Assembly: GCA_031286615.1 (NCBI GenBank)
Contig: JAITUA010000022.1
Span: 1-64,000, forward strand
From: Chryseobacterium sp.
GTDB lineage: Bacteria > Bacteroidota > Bacteroidia > Flavobacteriales > Weeksellaceae
Length of the DNA stretch: 64,000 nucleotides
Direction: 5' to 3'
Shown piece by piece: positions 16,473 through 25,596 of this stretch. Positions within the stretch are counted from its first letter, which is position 1. Each line of letters begins with the position of its first letter. The notes below the pieces were generated by a model. It searched no databases. It was not told the DNA's origin and worked only from the letters and a program-made list of their open reading frames with translations. The translations under genes were made by a program, and so were the position numbers.

Positions 16473-17693
16473 TTAATCAAATTTTTTAACTATTAATGCA
16501 GAATTGGTTCCCCCAAACCCAAAAGAATTCGACAAAAATACATCAATTTTTTGATTTTTTGTTTTTGCTACCAAATTTATCTTTTGTGCTTCATTATCAG
16601 GGTTTTCCAGATTAATATTCGGAGCAACGAAATCATTCTGCATCATCAGAATTGAGTAGATTACTTCACTTGCACCTGCCATCCAGCACTCATGTCCTGT
16701 CATAGATTTGGTAGAACTTACCGGAACTTCACTTCCAAAAATCTCATAGATTGCTTTTGCCTCGTTGGCATCACCAATTGGGGTAGAAGTCGCATGAGCG
16801 TTAATATAATCAATGTCTGAAGCTTTTAATCCTGATTGCTTAAGCGCTCTGTCCATTGCCAAAGCAGGTCCATCCACATTGGGTGTTGAAATATGTCCTC
16901 CGTTTGAAGAAAAACCATATCCAATAATTTCTGCAATAATTGGAGCTCCTCTTCTTTGGGCAGATTCTAAACTTTCAACAATCAGACTGGCAGCACCTCC
17001 GCTTGGAATCAATCCGTCTCTTTCTGCATCAAAAGGTCTGGATGCTTTTGTAGGCTCATCTTCTCTGGCTGAGAAAACTCCCAATCCGTCAAAGCTGGCC
17101 ATAGAATATTTATTGGTTTCCTGAGCTCCCCCGCAGATGATCATATCCTGAAAACCATTCTTGATCATCATATAAGCCAGTCCCAATGAGTGTGAACCAC
17201 TTGCGCATGCTGCACTTATGGTAAGATTGATTCCTTTCAGTTTAAAGATGGTGGAAAGGTTCATCGTCACCGTTGAATTCATTGATTTGAAGATCGCTCC
17301 CGACCCCATCAATGTAGTATCTTTCTTTTCTCTTGCAATATCAATAGATTCTACAACTGCCTGAGAAACACTGTCATTTCCGTATAAGATCCCCACTTCA
17401 TGAGAATCCATGAACTCTTCATCCAGATTCGCCTGCTTCAATGCATCCATGGTCGCCAGATAAGCATATTCGCTTTCTTCTCCCATACTGACACGCTGGC
17501 GTCTGTTTAAAAGGTTTTTCAGATCAGGTTTTGGAACAACTCCTGTAAGACCGGACCTGAAACCAAATCCTTTTCTATCCGGATCTAACACAATACCGGA
17601 TTTTCCTTGATATAGGGATTCCCTGACCTCTTCTAAAGACGTCCCGATGCAGGAATAAATTCCCATTCCGGTAATTACAACCCTATTTTCCAT
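16473..17693 (-). CDS. FabF-type beta-ketoacyl-ACP synthase (second active KS)
   Basis: A 406-residue condensing enzyme with a complete catalytic triad: Cys163 in SAACASGS, His300 in NAHATSTPIGD and His334 in SMTGHECWMAGASE; the C-terminal SNSFGFGGTN is present. It begins 1 base after the FabG-type reductase and is followed by its ACP after 4 bases, a compact elongation module. Together with the KS-alpha/KS-beta pair the cluster thus has two condensing systems, possibly one for the first condensation on the aromatic starter and one for elongation. Confidence 0.9.
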   Translation of the reverse strand: MENRVVITGMGIYSCIGTSLEEVRESLYQGKSGIVLDPDRKGFGFRSGLTGVVPKPDLKNLLNRRQRVSMGEESEYAYLATMDALKQANLDEEFMDSHEVGILYGNDSVSQAVVESIDIAREKKDTTLMGSGAIFKSMNSTVTMNLSTIFKLKGINLTISAACASGSHSLGLAYMMIKNGFQDMIICGGAQETNKYSMASFDGLGVFSAREDEPTKASRPFDAERDGLIPSGGAASLIVESLESAQRRGAPIIAEIIGYGFSSNGGHISTPNVDGPALAMDRALKQSGLKASDIDYINAHATSTPIGDANEAKAIYEIFGSEVPVSSTKSMTGHECWMAGASEVIYSILMMQNDFVAPNINLENPDNEAQKINLVAKTKNQKIDVFLSNSFGFGGTNSALIVKKFD

Positions 17694-17694
17694 G

Positions 17695-18426
17695 TTATGA
17701 ATAAATTCCTCCGTTAATATTAATCACTTCTCCTGTAATGTAAGAAGATTTTTTAGATGCTAAGAATGCAACAAGATCTGCTACTTCTTCTGCTTCTCCA
17801 AATCTGTTGGCAGGAATCATGGCTTTCAATTCTTCTTCATTAAACTCCTGAGTCATATCTGTTTTGATAAAGCCCGGAGCTACTGCATTTACAGTAACAT
17901 TTCTTTTGGCAACTTCCTGAGCCAAAGCTTTTGTAGCACCTACTACAGCACCTTTTGCAGCTGAGTAATTTGTCTGGCCGGCTGTTCCTTTTACTCCGGA
18001 TACCGAAACCATATTGATGATTCTTCCGTACTTGTTACGAAGCAGCTTTTGGATAAAGAAATTGGTTACATTGAAAAATCCATCCAGACTTGTATTAATC
18101 ACGCTGTTCCAGTCTTCTTTCTGCATCCACATAAAAAGACCGTCTCTTGTGATTCCGGCATTATTGACGATCACTTCTACTACTGCATCAGGGTTTTTCT
18201 CCTGCCAGTCCGTTAAAACAGTCTTTGTCTCTTCGGTATTTCCTACATCAAATTTAAGGATTTCTCCTGTAGCACCCAATTCTTCTACTTTAGCCAACGT
18301 TTCGTTTGCTGCGGTTTCGTTTGAAGCGTAGTTGATAAGGATGTGATAGTTTTTCTCTTCAGCCAGTTTTATACAGATTGCCCTCCCGATTCCTCTGGAG
18401 CCTCCTGTTACAATTGCACATTTCAT
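17695..18426 (-). CDS. 3-oxoacyl-ACP reductase (FabG-type SDR)
   Basis: A 243-residue short-chain dehydrogenase. The NADPH-binding motif is TGGSRGIGRAI, the NNAG motif is intact, and the catalytic residues Ser141/143, Tyr154 and Lys158 (NYSAAKG) are in place; it ends in the usual GGIYS. It reduces the 3-keto group after each condensation so that the dehydratase can form the double bond. One base separates it from the ketosynthase downstream. The 83-base gap to the ammonia-lyase gene upstream holds no obvious terminator. Confidence 0.92.
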   Translation of the reverse strand: MKCAIVTGGSRGIGRAICIKLAEEKNYHILINYASNETAANETLAKVEELGATGEILKFDVGNTEETKTVLTDWQEKNPDAVVEVIVNNAGITRDGLFMWMQKEDWNSVINTSLDGFFNVTNFFIQKLLRNKYGRIINMVSVSGVKGTAGQTNYSAAKGAVVGATKALAQEVAKRNVTVNAVAPGFIKTDMTQEFNEEELKAMIPANRFGEAEEVADLVAFLASKKSSYITGEVININGGIYS

Positions 18427-18509
18427 GCGTTAGTGTTTATATCGTTTTTAGTTTTTTTTAAGTTGAGAGGATGTCTTTAATTGAATAGACAATCCATGAC
18501 AGCTAATAG

Positions 18510-20033
18510 TTACATTCCTTTCAGATATTTCTTCACTTCTTCCAGGTATGGATACATCACCATATCATCTGAGAAAGCAGGAATAATTTTTCTGATTTCA
18601 TCATACAATTTCTTTGTAGAAGATGAAACTTTATCCTGGAACCCAAGATATTCAACAGCCTGAATAATTGTAATGGCTTCAATGGCCAATACTTCAAAAG
18701 CATTTTCAATCACTTTTCTGCAGATCACCGCAGCATTGGTTCCCATACTAACGATATCCTGATTATCATTATTGTTTGGAATACTGTGAACATACATAGA
18801 ATTTGACAGCATCTGGCTTTCTGCCGTGGTAGAAGTTGCCGTAAACTGTACTCCCTGCATCCCGAAATTGAAACCTAATTTACCTAAATTTACAAAAGGA
18901 GGCAAAATTTCATTGATTTTAGCATTCAGAAGATAGTTTAGCTGTCTTTCTGCAAGCATTGTCAGTTTGGTTACCACAATCTTAAGTTTGTCCATTTCCA
19001 GAGAGATATAATCTCCGTGGAAGTTTCCTCCATGGTAAACATGCTGGTCTTCAACATTAATAATCGGATTATCATTTGCTGAATTAATCTCATTTTCAAG
19101 CACTTTCTCTGTATATTCCAGCGTATCTAATACCGGACCCAGAATCTGAGGAACACATCTTAAAGAATAATATTCCTGAACTTTTTCCTTGAATACTTTC
19201 TCCTGCTCTTCAAAATGAGTATAAAGATGATCTTCTCTTTTTCTGATCAGCTTACTGTCTGCAAGATGAGCACGCATTCTTTCTGCCACTTTCTGCTGGC
19301 CGTAATGTTTTTTAGTTCCGTTCAAAGCTTCTGATAAATGGTCATCATAAGCCTGTACAATCTCATTGATTGCACAAGAAAGTCTAAGGGAAATATCTGT
19401 AAGCTGATTCGCTTTATAAGCATTCACAATACCGATTCCTGACATCACAGAAGTTCCGTTCATCAAAGCAAGCCCTTCACGGATCTCTACTTTTATCGGT
19501 TCTAATCCTTCAATTTCAAAAACCTCTTTGGTAGATCTTCTTTCTCCTTTGTAAAATACTTCTCCTTCTCCGATCAGTACCAAAGCCAGGTGAGCCAGCT
19601 GAACAAGATCACCACTTGCGCCTACTCCTCCATGTTCAAAGATCAATGGAGTAATATCTCTGTTGATCAGCTCCTGAAGAAGATAAACAACAGACTGGTG
19701 TACTCCGGAATTCCCTAATGACAAAGTATTCAGTCTTGCCAGCATACATGCTTTCACCTCATCTGCAGGCAAAGGGTTTCCGATTCCTGAAGAGTGGCTT
19801 CTTATCAGGTTATACTGAAGCTGGTGCGTATCTTCATCACTGATTTTAAACTGAGCCATCGGCCCAAAACCGGTGTTCACACCATATATTACTTTATTTT
19901 TTGAAAACTCCTTTAAAAACTGAAAACTCTTATCCACTCTTGATAAAAGTGATTCATCCAGTTCTATTTTTTCATTCTCAATGATAATTTTTTGAAAGTC
20001 TTTCAGTTCTAAAAAGTTATTTATTTTCATCAA
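18510..20033 (-). CDS. Aromatic amino acid ammonia-lyase, probably tyrosine ammonia-lyase
   Basis: A 507-residue HAL/PAL/TAL family enzyme. The MIO cofactor forms from Ala139-Ser140-Gly141 in GGVGASGDLVQLAHLAL; catalytic Tyr50 is in VIYGVNTGFGPMAQ. The sequence closely follows, from memory, the characterised tyrosine ammonia-lyase of Flavobacterium johnsoniae (RSHSSG selectivity region, SANDNPII, GVQFTATSTTAESQ). It would turn tyrosine into 4-coumarate, the aryl starter of flexirubin-type pigments. Automatic annotation would usually call it histidine ammonia-lyase; the lack of hut genes and the pigment context argue against that. Confidence 0.88.
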   Translation of the reverse strand: MMKINNFLELKDFQKIIIENEKIELDESLLSRVDKSFQFLKEFSKNKVIYGVNTGFGPMAQFKISDEDTHQLQYNLIRSHSSGIGNPLPADEVKACMLARLNTLSLGNSGVHQSVVYLLQELINRDITPLIFEHGGVGASGDLVQLAHLALVLIGEGEVFYKGERRSTKEVFEIEGLEPIKVEIREGLALMNGTSVMSGIGIVNAYKANQLTDISLRLSCAINEIVQAYDDHLSEALNGTKKHYGQQKVAERMRAHLADSKLIRKREDHLYTHFEEQEKVFKEKVQEYYSLRCVPQILGPVLDTLEYTEKVLENEINSANDNPIINVEDQHVYHGGNFHGDYISLEMDKLKIVVTKLTMLAERQLNYLLNAKINEILPPFVNLGKLGFNFGMQGVQFTATSTTAESQMLSNSMYVHSIPNNNDNQDIVSMGTNAAVICRKVIENAFEVLAIEAITIIQAVEYLGFQDKVSSSTKKLYDEIRKIIPAFSDDMVMYPYLEEVKKYLKGM

Positions 20034-20054
20034 TTAAAAGTAATAGTTGATAAT

Positions 20055-20088
20055 TTTGTAAAATATTAATTATTTGTCACTAATTTTG
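20055..20088 (+). promoter_or_regulatory. Promoter of the halogenase-like gene
   Basis: TTTG at 20055-20058 and TAATTTTG at 20081-20088 match the Bacteroidetes -33/-7 consensus with a 22-base spacer. Transcription would start near 20095 and give a leader of about 34 bases. It overlaps the opposite promoter for the ammonia-lyase. Confidence 0.5.
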
Positions 20089-20091
20089 CGG

Positions 20092-20127
20092 CAAAGATAA
20101 AAGTTATTATTAAAATAAAAAATCAAA
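20092..20127 (-). promoter_or_regulatory. Promoter of the ammonia-lyase operon
   Basis: On the minus strand TTTG (20124-20127) and TATCTTTG (20092-20099) fit the -33/-7 consensus with a 24-base spacer. The -7 box covers the predicted start site of the divergent halogenase promoter, so the two genes would compete for, or share, one control region of 95 bases. Confidence 0.45.
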
Positions 20128-20128
20128 G

Positions 20129-21385
20129 ATGAGCAAAGAATTTGTTGACGTTCTTGTAATCGGAGCCGGACCTTCCGGATGCGTGTCTTCTTCATACCTG
20201 AAGAACAATAACGTCAGCGTGAAAGTAGTCGAAAAGACAAAATTCCCCAGACTGGTAGTGGGTGAAAGCTTAATTCCGAGGGTAATGGATCACTTTGAAG
20301 AGGCCGGACTTTTCCCTGCATTAGACAAAATGGGCTTTGAAAAAAAGCTTGGGGCACGTTTCCTTCGTGGTGACGAGGTCTGCATTTTTGATTTCAGCAA
20401 CAAGTTCGGGGAAGGCTGGGACTGGACCTGGCAGGTTCCGAGAGCTGATTTTGATAATACTCTTGCTCAGGAAGTCATTAATAAAGGAATTGATCTTGAA
20501 TTTGAGACTGAAGTTATTGACATAAAATTTAACGGAACAGATTCTGTAACTACGGTAAAAAATAAGGATGGAGAAACAAAAGAAATCCATGCAAAATTTG
20601 TTATTGATTCCAGCGGCTACGGAAGAGTTCTCCCTCGTCTTCTTGATTTGGAGAAGCCTTCAAAATTATCGCCTCACTCTGCTATTTTCTCTCATGTAAA
20701 TGATATTAACAGAGAACCGGGAGAGGAAGGAACTTTAATTTCTTTTGACATTATTGAAACAGAAGTATGGCTTTGGGTAATTCCTTTTTCTAATGGAAAT
20801 ACAAGTTTAGGAATTGTAGGCCCTACTGAATATATTGATAAATTATCTGAAAACGGAGACACAGCCGAAGCTTTAAGAAAAGCTATTTCTCTTTCTGATT
20901 ATTATGTAAAACGTTTTGGGGATGTAGAATTCCTTTTTGAACCAAGACATCTCAAAGATTACTCTTGCTCGGTAAAAAGTTTATTCGGAGATGGGTTTGC
21001 TTTAACGGGGAATGCATCAGAATTCCTTGATCCGGTATTCTCTTCAGGAATGGCTTTTGCCACAGAATCCGGAATGCTAGCCGCAAAACTGGCATTAAGG
21101 CAGTTAAAGGGAGAAAAAATCAACTGGCAGACGGAATACACAGATTATATTTTATACGGTGTGGATGTTTTCACAACGTATGTAAAAGAATGGTATACCG
21201 GAAATCTTCAGGAGCTATTCTTTCACCAGCCGGAAAATCCGGACGTAAAGAAAAAGATCTGTGCTGTTTTAGCAGGTTATGTCTGGAACAAAGACAATCC
21301 TTTTGTGAAAAAGCACGATACAGTTATTAAAAACCTTGCCAACCTGATCAAACTAGAAAAACAGGAACAGCAAAACCAAGCATAA
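20129..21385 (+). CDS. Flavin-dependent halogenase-like FAD oxidoreductase
   Basis: A 418-residue protein with GAGPSG (12-17) for FAD binding, the GESLIP turn (45-50), Lys72/73 in the FEKKLGARF block where halogenases have their active-site lysine, WLWVIP (214-219) matching the WxWxIP halogenase signature, and FLDPVFSSG (299-307) matching the Fx.Px.Sx.G motif. Flexirubins can carry ring chlorine or extra hydroxyls, so chlorination or hydroxylation of the aryl ring is the likely job; the motifs also occur in related monooxygenase-like reductases, so halide use is not proven. It is transcribed divergently from the ammonia-lyase and ends at a strong terminator. Confidence 0.78.
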   Translation: MSKEFVDVLVIGAGPSGCVSSSYLKNNNVSVKVVEKTKFPRLVVGESLIPRVMDHFEEAGLFPALDKMGFEKKLGARFLRGDEVCIFDFSNKFGEGWDWTWQVPRADFDNTLAQEVINKGIDLEFETEVIDIKFNGTDSVTTVKNKDGETKEIHAKFVIDSSGYGRVLPRLLDLEKPSKLSPHSAIFSHVNDINREPGEEGTLISFDIIETEVWLWVIPFSNGNTSLGIVGPTEYIDKLSENGDTAEALRKAISLSDYYVKRFGDVEFLFEPRHLKDYSCSVKSLFGDGFALTGNASEFLDPVFSSGMAFATESGMLAAKLALRQLKGEKINWQTEYTDYILYGVDVFTTYVKEWYTGNLQELFFHQPENPDVKKKICAVLAGYVWNKDNPFVKKHDTVIKNLANLIKLEKQEQQNQA

Positions 21386-21415
21386 AAAAACGGTCTGAAT
21401 TTTCAGACCGTTTTT
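21386..21415. terminator. Bidirectional Rho-independent terminator
   Basis: AAAAACGGTCTGA and TCAGACCGTTTTT form a perfect 13-bp hairpin with a 4-base loop, with A-run and T-run on either side. It lies between the convergent halogenase-like gene (stop 21385) and the secreted protein gene (stop 21417) and can stop both. Confidence 0.9.
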
Positions 21416-21416
21416 G

Positions 21417-22022
21417 TTATTTTATAACTGCTTTAATTTCTTTTCCTAATTTTTTACCTGTAACTTCATAAGCTGCTGCTATTCTTCCGTATTCCCATGC
21501 AAATTCTTTATTCATCTGCTTACCACCTATTTTATCTGCTTGCAATCTCATCACTACCTTTGAAGGATTCTCAGTTTCTACAAACTTCAAATCTGCAGTC
21601 AGTTTAGCTTCCTGAGAGCCAATCATTCCGCCATACCAGCCTGCGTAGATCCATTTTGCATCAATAATCAAAGTATATTTTGTCTGTGCATCTTTTTTAA
21701 AAGTCACTTTTTTTGATTTTCCATTGATCCCTTTAAGAAAATAGTCTAAATACTCAGAACTTTTAAACTTCCCCCACTGATAAATCCAGTTATTCCAAAC
21801 AGCTTCATTTTTTTTAGCTGTGATATCAGCTTTTCTATTTTCAAGATATTGAGCTTCTGTAAAGTTTTTCTCCTGATAAACAGCGTTATCAAATACCAAT
21901 TGTACATTTACTTCAGACTGATCTTTTAAAAAATCAAAATTCCCCTGTTCAAAGTTGATTTTATTTTGGGCAAAAGTTGATGTTGTAATTGCTACAAAAA
22001 GCAGCAGTAATAATTTTTTCAT
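21417..22022 (-). CDS. Secreted protein of unknown function
   Basis: A 201-residue protein with a signal peptide (residues 1-18, ending TFAQ). The mature part contains KYTLIIDAKWIYAGWYGGMIGSQEAKLTADLKFVE, beta-rich, of a kind common in Bacteroidetes but with no function I can name. It follows the AMP-ligase gene by 75 bases on the same strand and may be the end of that transcript. Confidence 0.65.
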   Translation of the reverse strand: MKKLLLLLFVAITTSTFAQNKINFEQGNFDFLKDQSEVNVQLVFDNAVYQEKNFTEAQYLENRKADITAKKNEAVWNNWIYQWGKFKSSEYLDYFLKGINGKSKKVTFKKDAQTKYTLIIDAKWIYAGWYGGMIGSQEAKLTADLKFVETENPSKVVMRLQADKIGGKQMNKEFAWEYGRIAAAYEVTGKKLGKEIKAVIK

Positions 22023-22097
22023 AGTGTATTAGCTCTAATATTTAAGCGACCAAAGATATATAAAAATGCAGCTCCCGGTCATTCTTTATATTTAATT

Positions 22098-23390
22098 TTA
22101 TCTCAAATCAATAAAAGTAATTGGTTTTCTGCTGTTTGGATTGAAAACTGTTTTGGACAGGATATCAAAATCAATGATTTCAATTTTCGGACTTACTCTC
22201 AATTTTGCACGGAAGTGATCTCTTACTTCATTCACAAAGCTGTCGTGTTCTTCTTCTGTACTTAGTTTAATGATAATTTCGTCAAGACCTATTTCGTTGG
22301 CCTGAATAACAATCTGATAGCATAAAATATTGTTGAAATCATTTAAAATATCATTCATTGCCGGTGGGTACAGCGTTGTTCCTTTATATTTGATCATCTG
22401 CTGTTTTCTCCCTACTACAGGCCCTAACCTCATCGTATTTCTTCCGCATTGGCAGGGTTCATAGTGTGCTTTTACAATATCTCCGGTTTTAAATCTTAGC
22501 AAAGGGATTGCTTCAACGCCTAAAGTTGTAATCGTAAGTTCTCCACTTTCTCCTTCATTAACCGGATTTCCGTTATCGTCCAGAATTTCTGTGATAATTA
22601 ATTCCGGATGATGATGTCCTCCGATCTGAAATTCGCATTCTGTGAAAGCAGTGCTCATTTCGGTAGAAGCATAGGTGGAAAAAAGTTTTATATCCCATTT
22701 TTCTTTGATCTTCTGCGAAAGAATATTATCTGTAAAGTCCTGATTTTTGATACTTTCTCCGATACATACAGCTCCATAGACACTTGAATTTTTATAATCC
22801 AATCCATGTTTTTCAGCATAATCAATCATTTTCAAAAGAAAAGAAGGAACGGTAATCAAATATTTAGGTTTGTATCTAAAAATAGAATCCCATTGCAGTT
22901 CGGGAATTCCTGGTCCCATTCTCACTACGCTTGCGCCCATTTTTCTTAAGCCCAGAAAATAAGCAAGTCCTGCCATAAACCTTTTATCTATGGTGGTGAT
23001 CATCTGAACAACATCTCCTTTCTGAATTCCTGCACAAGCGAAAGATATCGCTTCATTATAAGCCAGCCTTTCGAGATCATTATCCGAAAGTCCAAAAGTA
23101 ACCGGATCTCCCAAAGTTCCGGAAGTGGTACTGTAATCAACAATTTTATCTGGTGTTATGCAGAAAAAATCATGGTTACATTGCTGCAGATCATTCTTCA
23201 TTGTGGTAGGAATCTTCTGAAGATCCTCCAAAGTACGAATGTCAGCAATATGAATATTATTTTCTTTAAACAGTTTTTGATAAAAAGGTGAATGAGCTTC
23301 AAGATAAGTCAAAAGTTCATGAAGTTTTTCTTCCTGAAATAGTTTGATTTCCTGAATGCCTGCTTTCTCGATTGACGGATGAAATTCCAA
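22098..23390 (-). CDS. Phenylacetate-CoA ligase-like AMP-forming enzyme
   Basis: A 430-residue adenylate-forming enzyme of the PaaK type. The ATP loop is YSTTSGTLGDPVTFG, the core continues with LFSTYASTEMSTAF and LLRFKTGDIV, and the EPCQCGRNTMRLGPVVGR segment is typical of PaaK. The C-terminal subdomain ends in FNPNSRKPITF with a candidate catalytic Lys. Aryl acids are the usual substrates, so activation of 4-coumarate for loading on ACP is a good guess, given the neighbouring tyrosine ammonia-lyase-like gene. Confidence 0.82.
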   Translation of the reverse strand: MEFHPSIEKAGIQEIKLFQEEKLHELLTYLEAHSPFYQKLFKENNIHIADIRTLEDLQKIPTTMKNDLQQCNHDFFCITPDKIVDYSTTSGTLGDPVTFGLSDNDLERLAYNEAISFACAGIQKGDVVQMITTIDKRFMAGLAYFLGLRKMGASVVRMGPGIPELQWDSIFRYKPKYLITVPSFLLKMIDYAEKHGLDYKNSSVYGAVCIGESIKNQDFTDNILSQKIKEKWDIKLFSTYASTEMSTAFTECEFQIGGHHHPELIITEILDDNGNPVNEGESGELTITTLGVEAIPLLRFKTGDIVKAHYEPCQCGRNTMRLGPVVGRKQQMIKYKGTTLYPPAMNDILNDFNNILCYQIVIQANEIGLDEIIIKLSTEEEHDSFVNEVRDHFRAKLRVSPKIEIIDFDILSKTVFNPNSRKPITFIDLR

Positions 23391-23457
23391 TGATTTTAAT
23401 TTTTAAAGAGCAAATTTATTTAATTAAAATTAAAAGATTTAAGTATTAAAAGATTAT

Positions 23458-25146
23458 TTATCTCTGGAAGGTAAAGGTTTGTGTGTTTGTATTTCCAGCG
23501 GTATTTATGGTTGTTACTTTTAAAGTATGAGATCCTGATCCTTTGGGACATTTTTCATCAAAGGTGTAGACAAAATTATCTTTTATACGGGCGAATCGAA
23601 GCCATTTCCCATCCAGTTCTGCCCGGAATGAAATAATATCTCCCACTTTCGTTGTTCCTTTTAACAATAAAGAACTGCTGTTTACCAATGCTCCTTCAGC
23701 CCAGCCTGAGGAAACAGAAGGCATATTATTGTCTACTAATAATTTTGCGGTACCCAATCTGTTAAACTGCGCTTCTGCTCTGTCACCATTCCATTTTGCT
23801 TTTACCACATTCTTATCACTTCCATAGTCAAGGAGAATAACGGCTTTATCTTTTTCAGTGTCAGATAACTTTCTATTAGGTTTTATTTTCAAAGTATATT
23901 CGTCCTGAACCGGAATATATGGACTGTGTAAAACAATACTGTTTGAAGCTGCAGTGGGATCGGTATCCGGTTTTTCATAAGCTTTGAAATTTACAGCATC
24001 ATAGACCGCATTTTTGCTGAAATTAATCTCTGTATTTTCTGTGGAAATTGTTTTTCCTTCATTAGGCATTACAGTTTTCCCTGTAGAAGATACTTTATCT
24101 GAAGTTTTATTTAACTGGAGTTTTGTTGTTAACCGACTTATATTTCCCTTTGTATCTTTCAGTACTATTTCAATATTATGAACCTCCTCATCCTGAAGAT
24201 TGATAATTCCAGTCAAATTCGGAGTACTGTAATTCTGAAGTTTCATTCCTGGTAAATCAGCTAAGTGCTGAATTCCCATTTTATCTCTGATGAATTTAGT
24301 ATAATCTATACAGCCGTTGATATAACGGGTATCGTCATAATGTATTTTATCAATTTTAAAACTGTAAATCAGCTTGCCATCCATCAGTAATTCTGCATTA
24401 TAAATTCCCAGATTAAAACCCTTATTGGCCTTATCTACAGCTTTAATGGCAAAACTTATTTCGGGAGAATTGACCTGAACAAGATTAGAAGTATAAACAT
24501 TTCCAGCTTTTTTCACTGCAATTCCGTTAGCACCAGGTTCATATGTACTGAAACGTCTGTCATACCAATACAATCCGCTGATAATTGGAGCTATATTATC
24601 AGGAATAGCAAAGCCAAAAAGTAGCGGATTAAGACATTCTTCTGTTTTGGTATCTCTTATTTCAAAATGCAGATGCGGGCCTGCTGATCCTCCTGTATTG
24701 CCACTCAATGCTATTTGCTGTCCTTTCTCTACCGGAAACTGTCCGGGTTGAAAACTTATATCCTGCTCCCACTTTTCATCTTTGTATTGTTTTTCCTTTA
24801 CGTATTCATCAAGCTTATTGAAGTATTTGTTCAGATGGGCATACACGGTAGTATAACCATTGGGATGAGTAACATACACAGCATTTCCAAATCCGTAACG
24901 CTCTACTTTTATCCTGCTTACATACCCTTCTGCAGCTGCTAAAACCGGCAAATTTTCCTGACTGTTGGTTCTTAGATCCAGTCCCATGTGAAAGTGATTT
25001 GTTCTTACAGCACCAAAATTGGCTGCCAACTGCATGGGAATGTTTAATGGATTTCGGAAATAATTCTGAGGGTAATTATTTTGAGCTTGCACAATGCTTG
25101 AGCTGATAAAGCAGACAAAAAGCATCAGTTGATAAAAGGTTTTCAT
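23458..25146 (-). CDS. M23-family (LytM) metallopeptidase
   Basis: A 562-residue secreted protein: signal peptide (1-21, ending VQAQ), then the LytM domain with zinc ligands His53 and Asp57 (HMGLD), His104 (YAHL) and His158-x-His160 (GPHLHFEI), all present. Residues 190-562 are beta-rich domains without a known name. The protein should cut peptidoglycan cross-bridges or act as a scaffold in cell envelope remodelling. It is the first gene of the minus-strand unit that continues to the AMP-ligase 67 bases later; a role in pigment synthesis is not implied. Confidence 0.88.
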   Translation of the reverse strand: MKTFYQLMLFVCFISSSIVQAQNNYPQNYFRNPLNIPMQLAANFGAVRTNHFHMGLDLRTNSQENLPVLAAAEGYVSRIKVERYGFGNAVYVTHPNGYTTVYAHLNKYFNKLDEYVKEKQYKDEKWEQDISFQPGQFPVEKGQQIALSGNTGGSAGPHLHFEIRDTKTEECLNPLLFGFAIPDNIAPIISGLYWYDRRFSTYEPGANGIAVKKAGNVYTSNLVQVNSPEISFAIKAVDKANKGFNLGIYNAELLMDGKLIYSFKIDKIHYDDTRYINGCIDYTKFIRDKMGIQHLADLPGMKLQNYSTPNLTGIINLQDEEVHNIEIVLKDTKGNISRLTTKLQLNKTSDKVSSTGKTVMPNEGKTISTENTEINFSKNAVYDAVNFKAYEKPDTDPTAASNSIVLHSPYIPVQDEYTLKIKPNRKLSDTEKDKAVILLDYGSDKNVVKAKWNGDRAEAQFNRLGTAKLLVDNNMPSVSSGWAEGALVNSSSLLLKGTTKVGDIISFRAELDGKWLRFARIKDNFVYTFDEKCPKGSGSHTLKVTTINTAGNTNTQTFTFQR

Positions 25147-25330
25147 ACAGCATTTGAGTTTATAGATCTATTTAAATGTACAAAATTTCGGCCAATAAGC
25201 GCTTGTTAGGATATTCATTTTTAGAATCACCTTTGTTTTCTTAACCACAGACTTCCTCTGCTCAGTGAAACGCCATTGCGAGCAATTTTAACCCATTTAT
25301 AAGATCTTTTTGTGAACTTTGCGTAATCAA

Positions 25331-25384
25331 GTTTTGGCTAAAGCCATTGGATATTTTTATTATTTAAGCGGGCTAAAGCCCGCT
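25331..25384. repeat. Dispersed GGCTAAAGCC repeat, copy 1
   Basis: TTTTGGCTAAAGCCATTGG is followed 15 bases later by the perfect stem AGCGGGC/GCCCGCT with loop TAAA. Related copies lie at 31327-31410 and 62788-62812. The repeated core GGCTAAAGCC is itself palindromic. Confidence 0.7.
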
Positions 25385-25552
25385 CCTATTAAATAATTGC
25401 GTTGAATCTCATGCAAAAAACAGTCAGAAAAATTCACTTATTCACGATTCACAATTCACTTTTTCTTATCTTCTCCATTTATATTTCTGAAATTGAACTT
25501 TTTAATAGAATATATCGAAATAAAACATATATTATAAACCGACAAATTTTAG

Positions 25553-25560
25553 TAAATTTG
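25553..25560 (+). promoter_or_regulatory. -7 promoter element for ileS
   Basis: TAAATTTG matches TAnnTTTG and lies 36 bases before the ileS start, giving a leader of about 30 bases. No clear TTTG is visible in the -33 position. Confidence 0.45.
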
Positions 25561-25596
25561 CAGACTTAATTAATCAACGATATTGAGATATTTACA

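Larger units (their letters stand above)
25147..25596. other. Intergenic region with dispersed repeats and ileS promoter
   Basis: No gene is seen in these 450 bases. The stretch 25236-25330 resembles the AT-rich decayed repeats found elsewhere in such genomes, followed by a GGCTAAAGCC repeat (25331-25352) and a perfect hairpin AGCGGGC-TAAA-GCCCGCT (25367-25384). The last 90 bases hold the ileS promoter. Confidence 0.55.

Noticed and set aside
16469-16480. TTG start for the second ACP
   Set aside because: It overlaps the previous gene and adds residues outside the ACP fold; ATG 16468 is better placed.
18510-20033. Histidine ammonia-lyase (histidine degradation)
   Set aside because: The family motif fits, but there are no hut genes, the gene heads a fatty-acid-synthase-like operon, and the sequence follows known flavobacterial tyrosine ammonia-lyase.
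25147-25596. tRNA gene before ileS
   Set aside because: No cloverleaf with TTCGA-type loop or CCA end could be found here or in other spacers.
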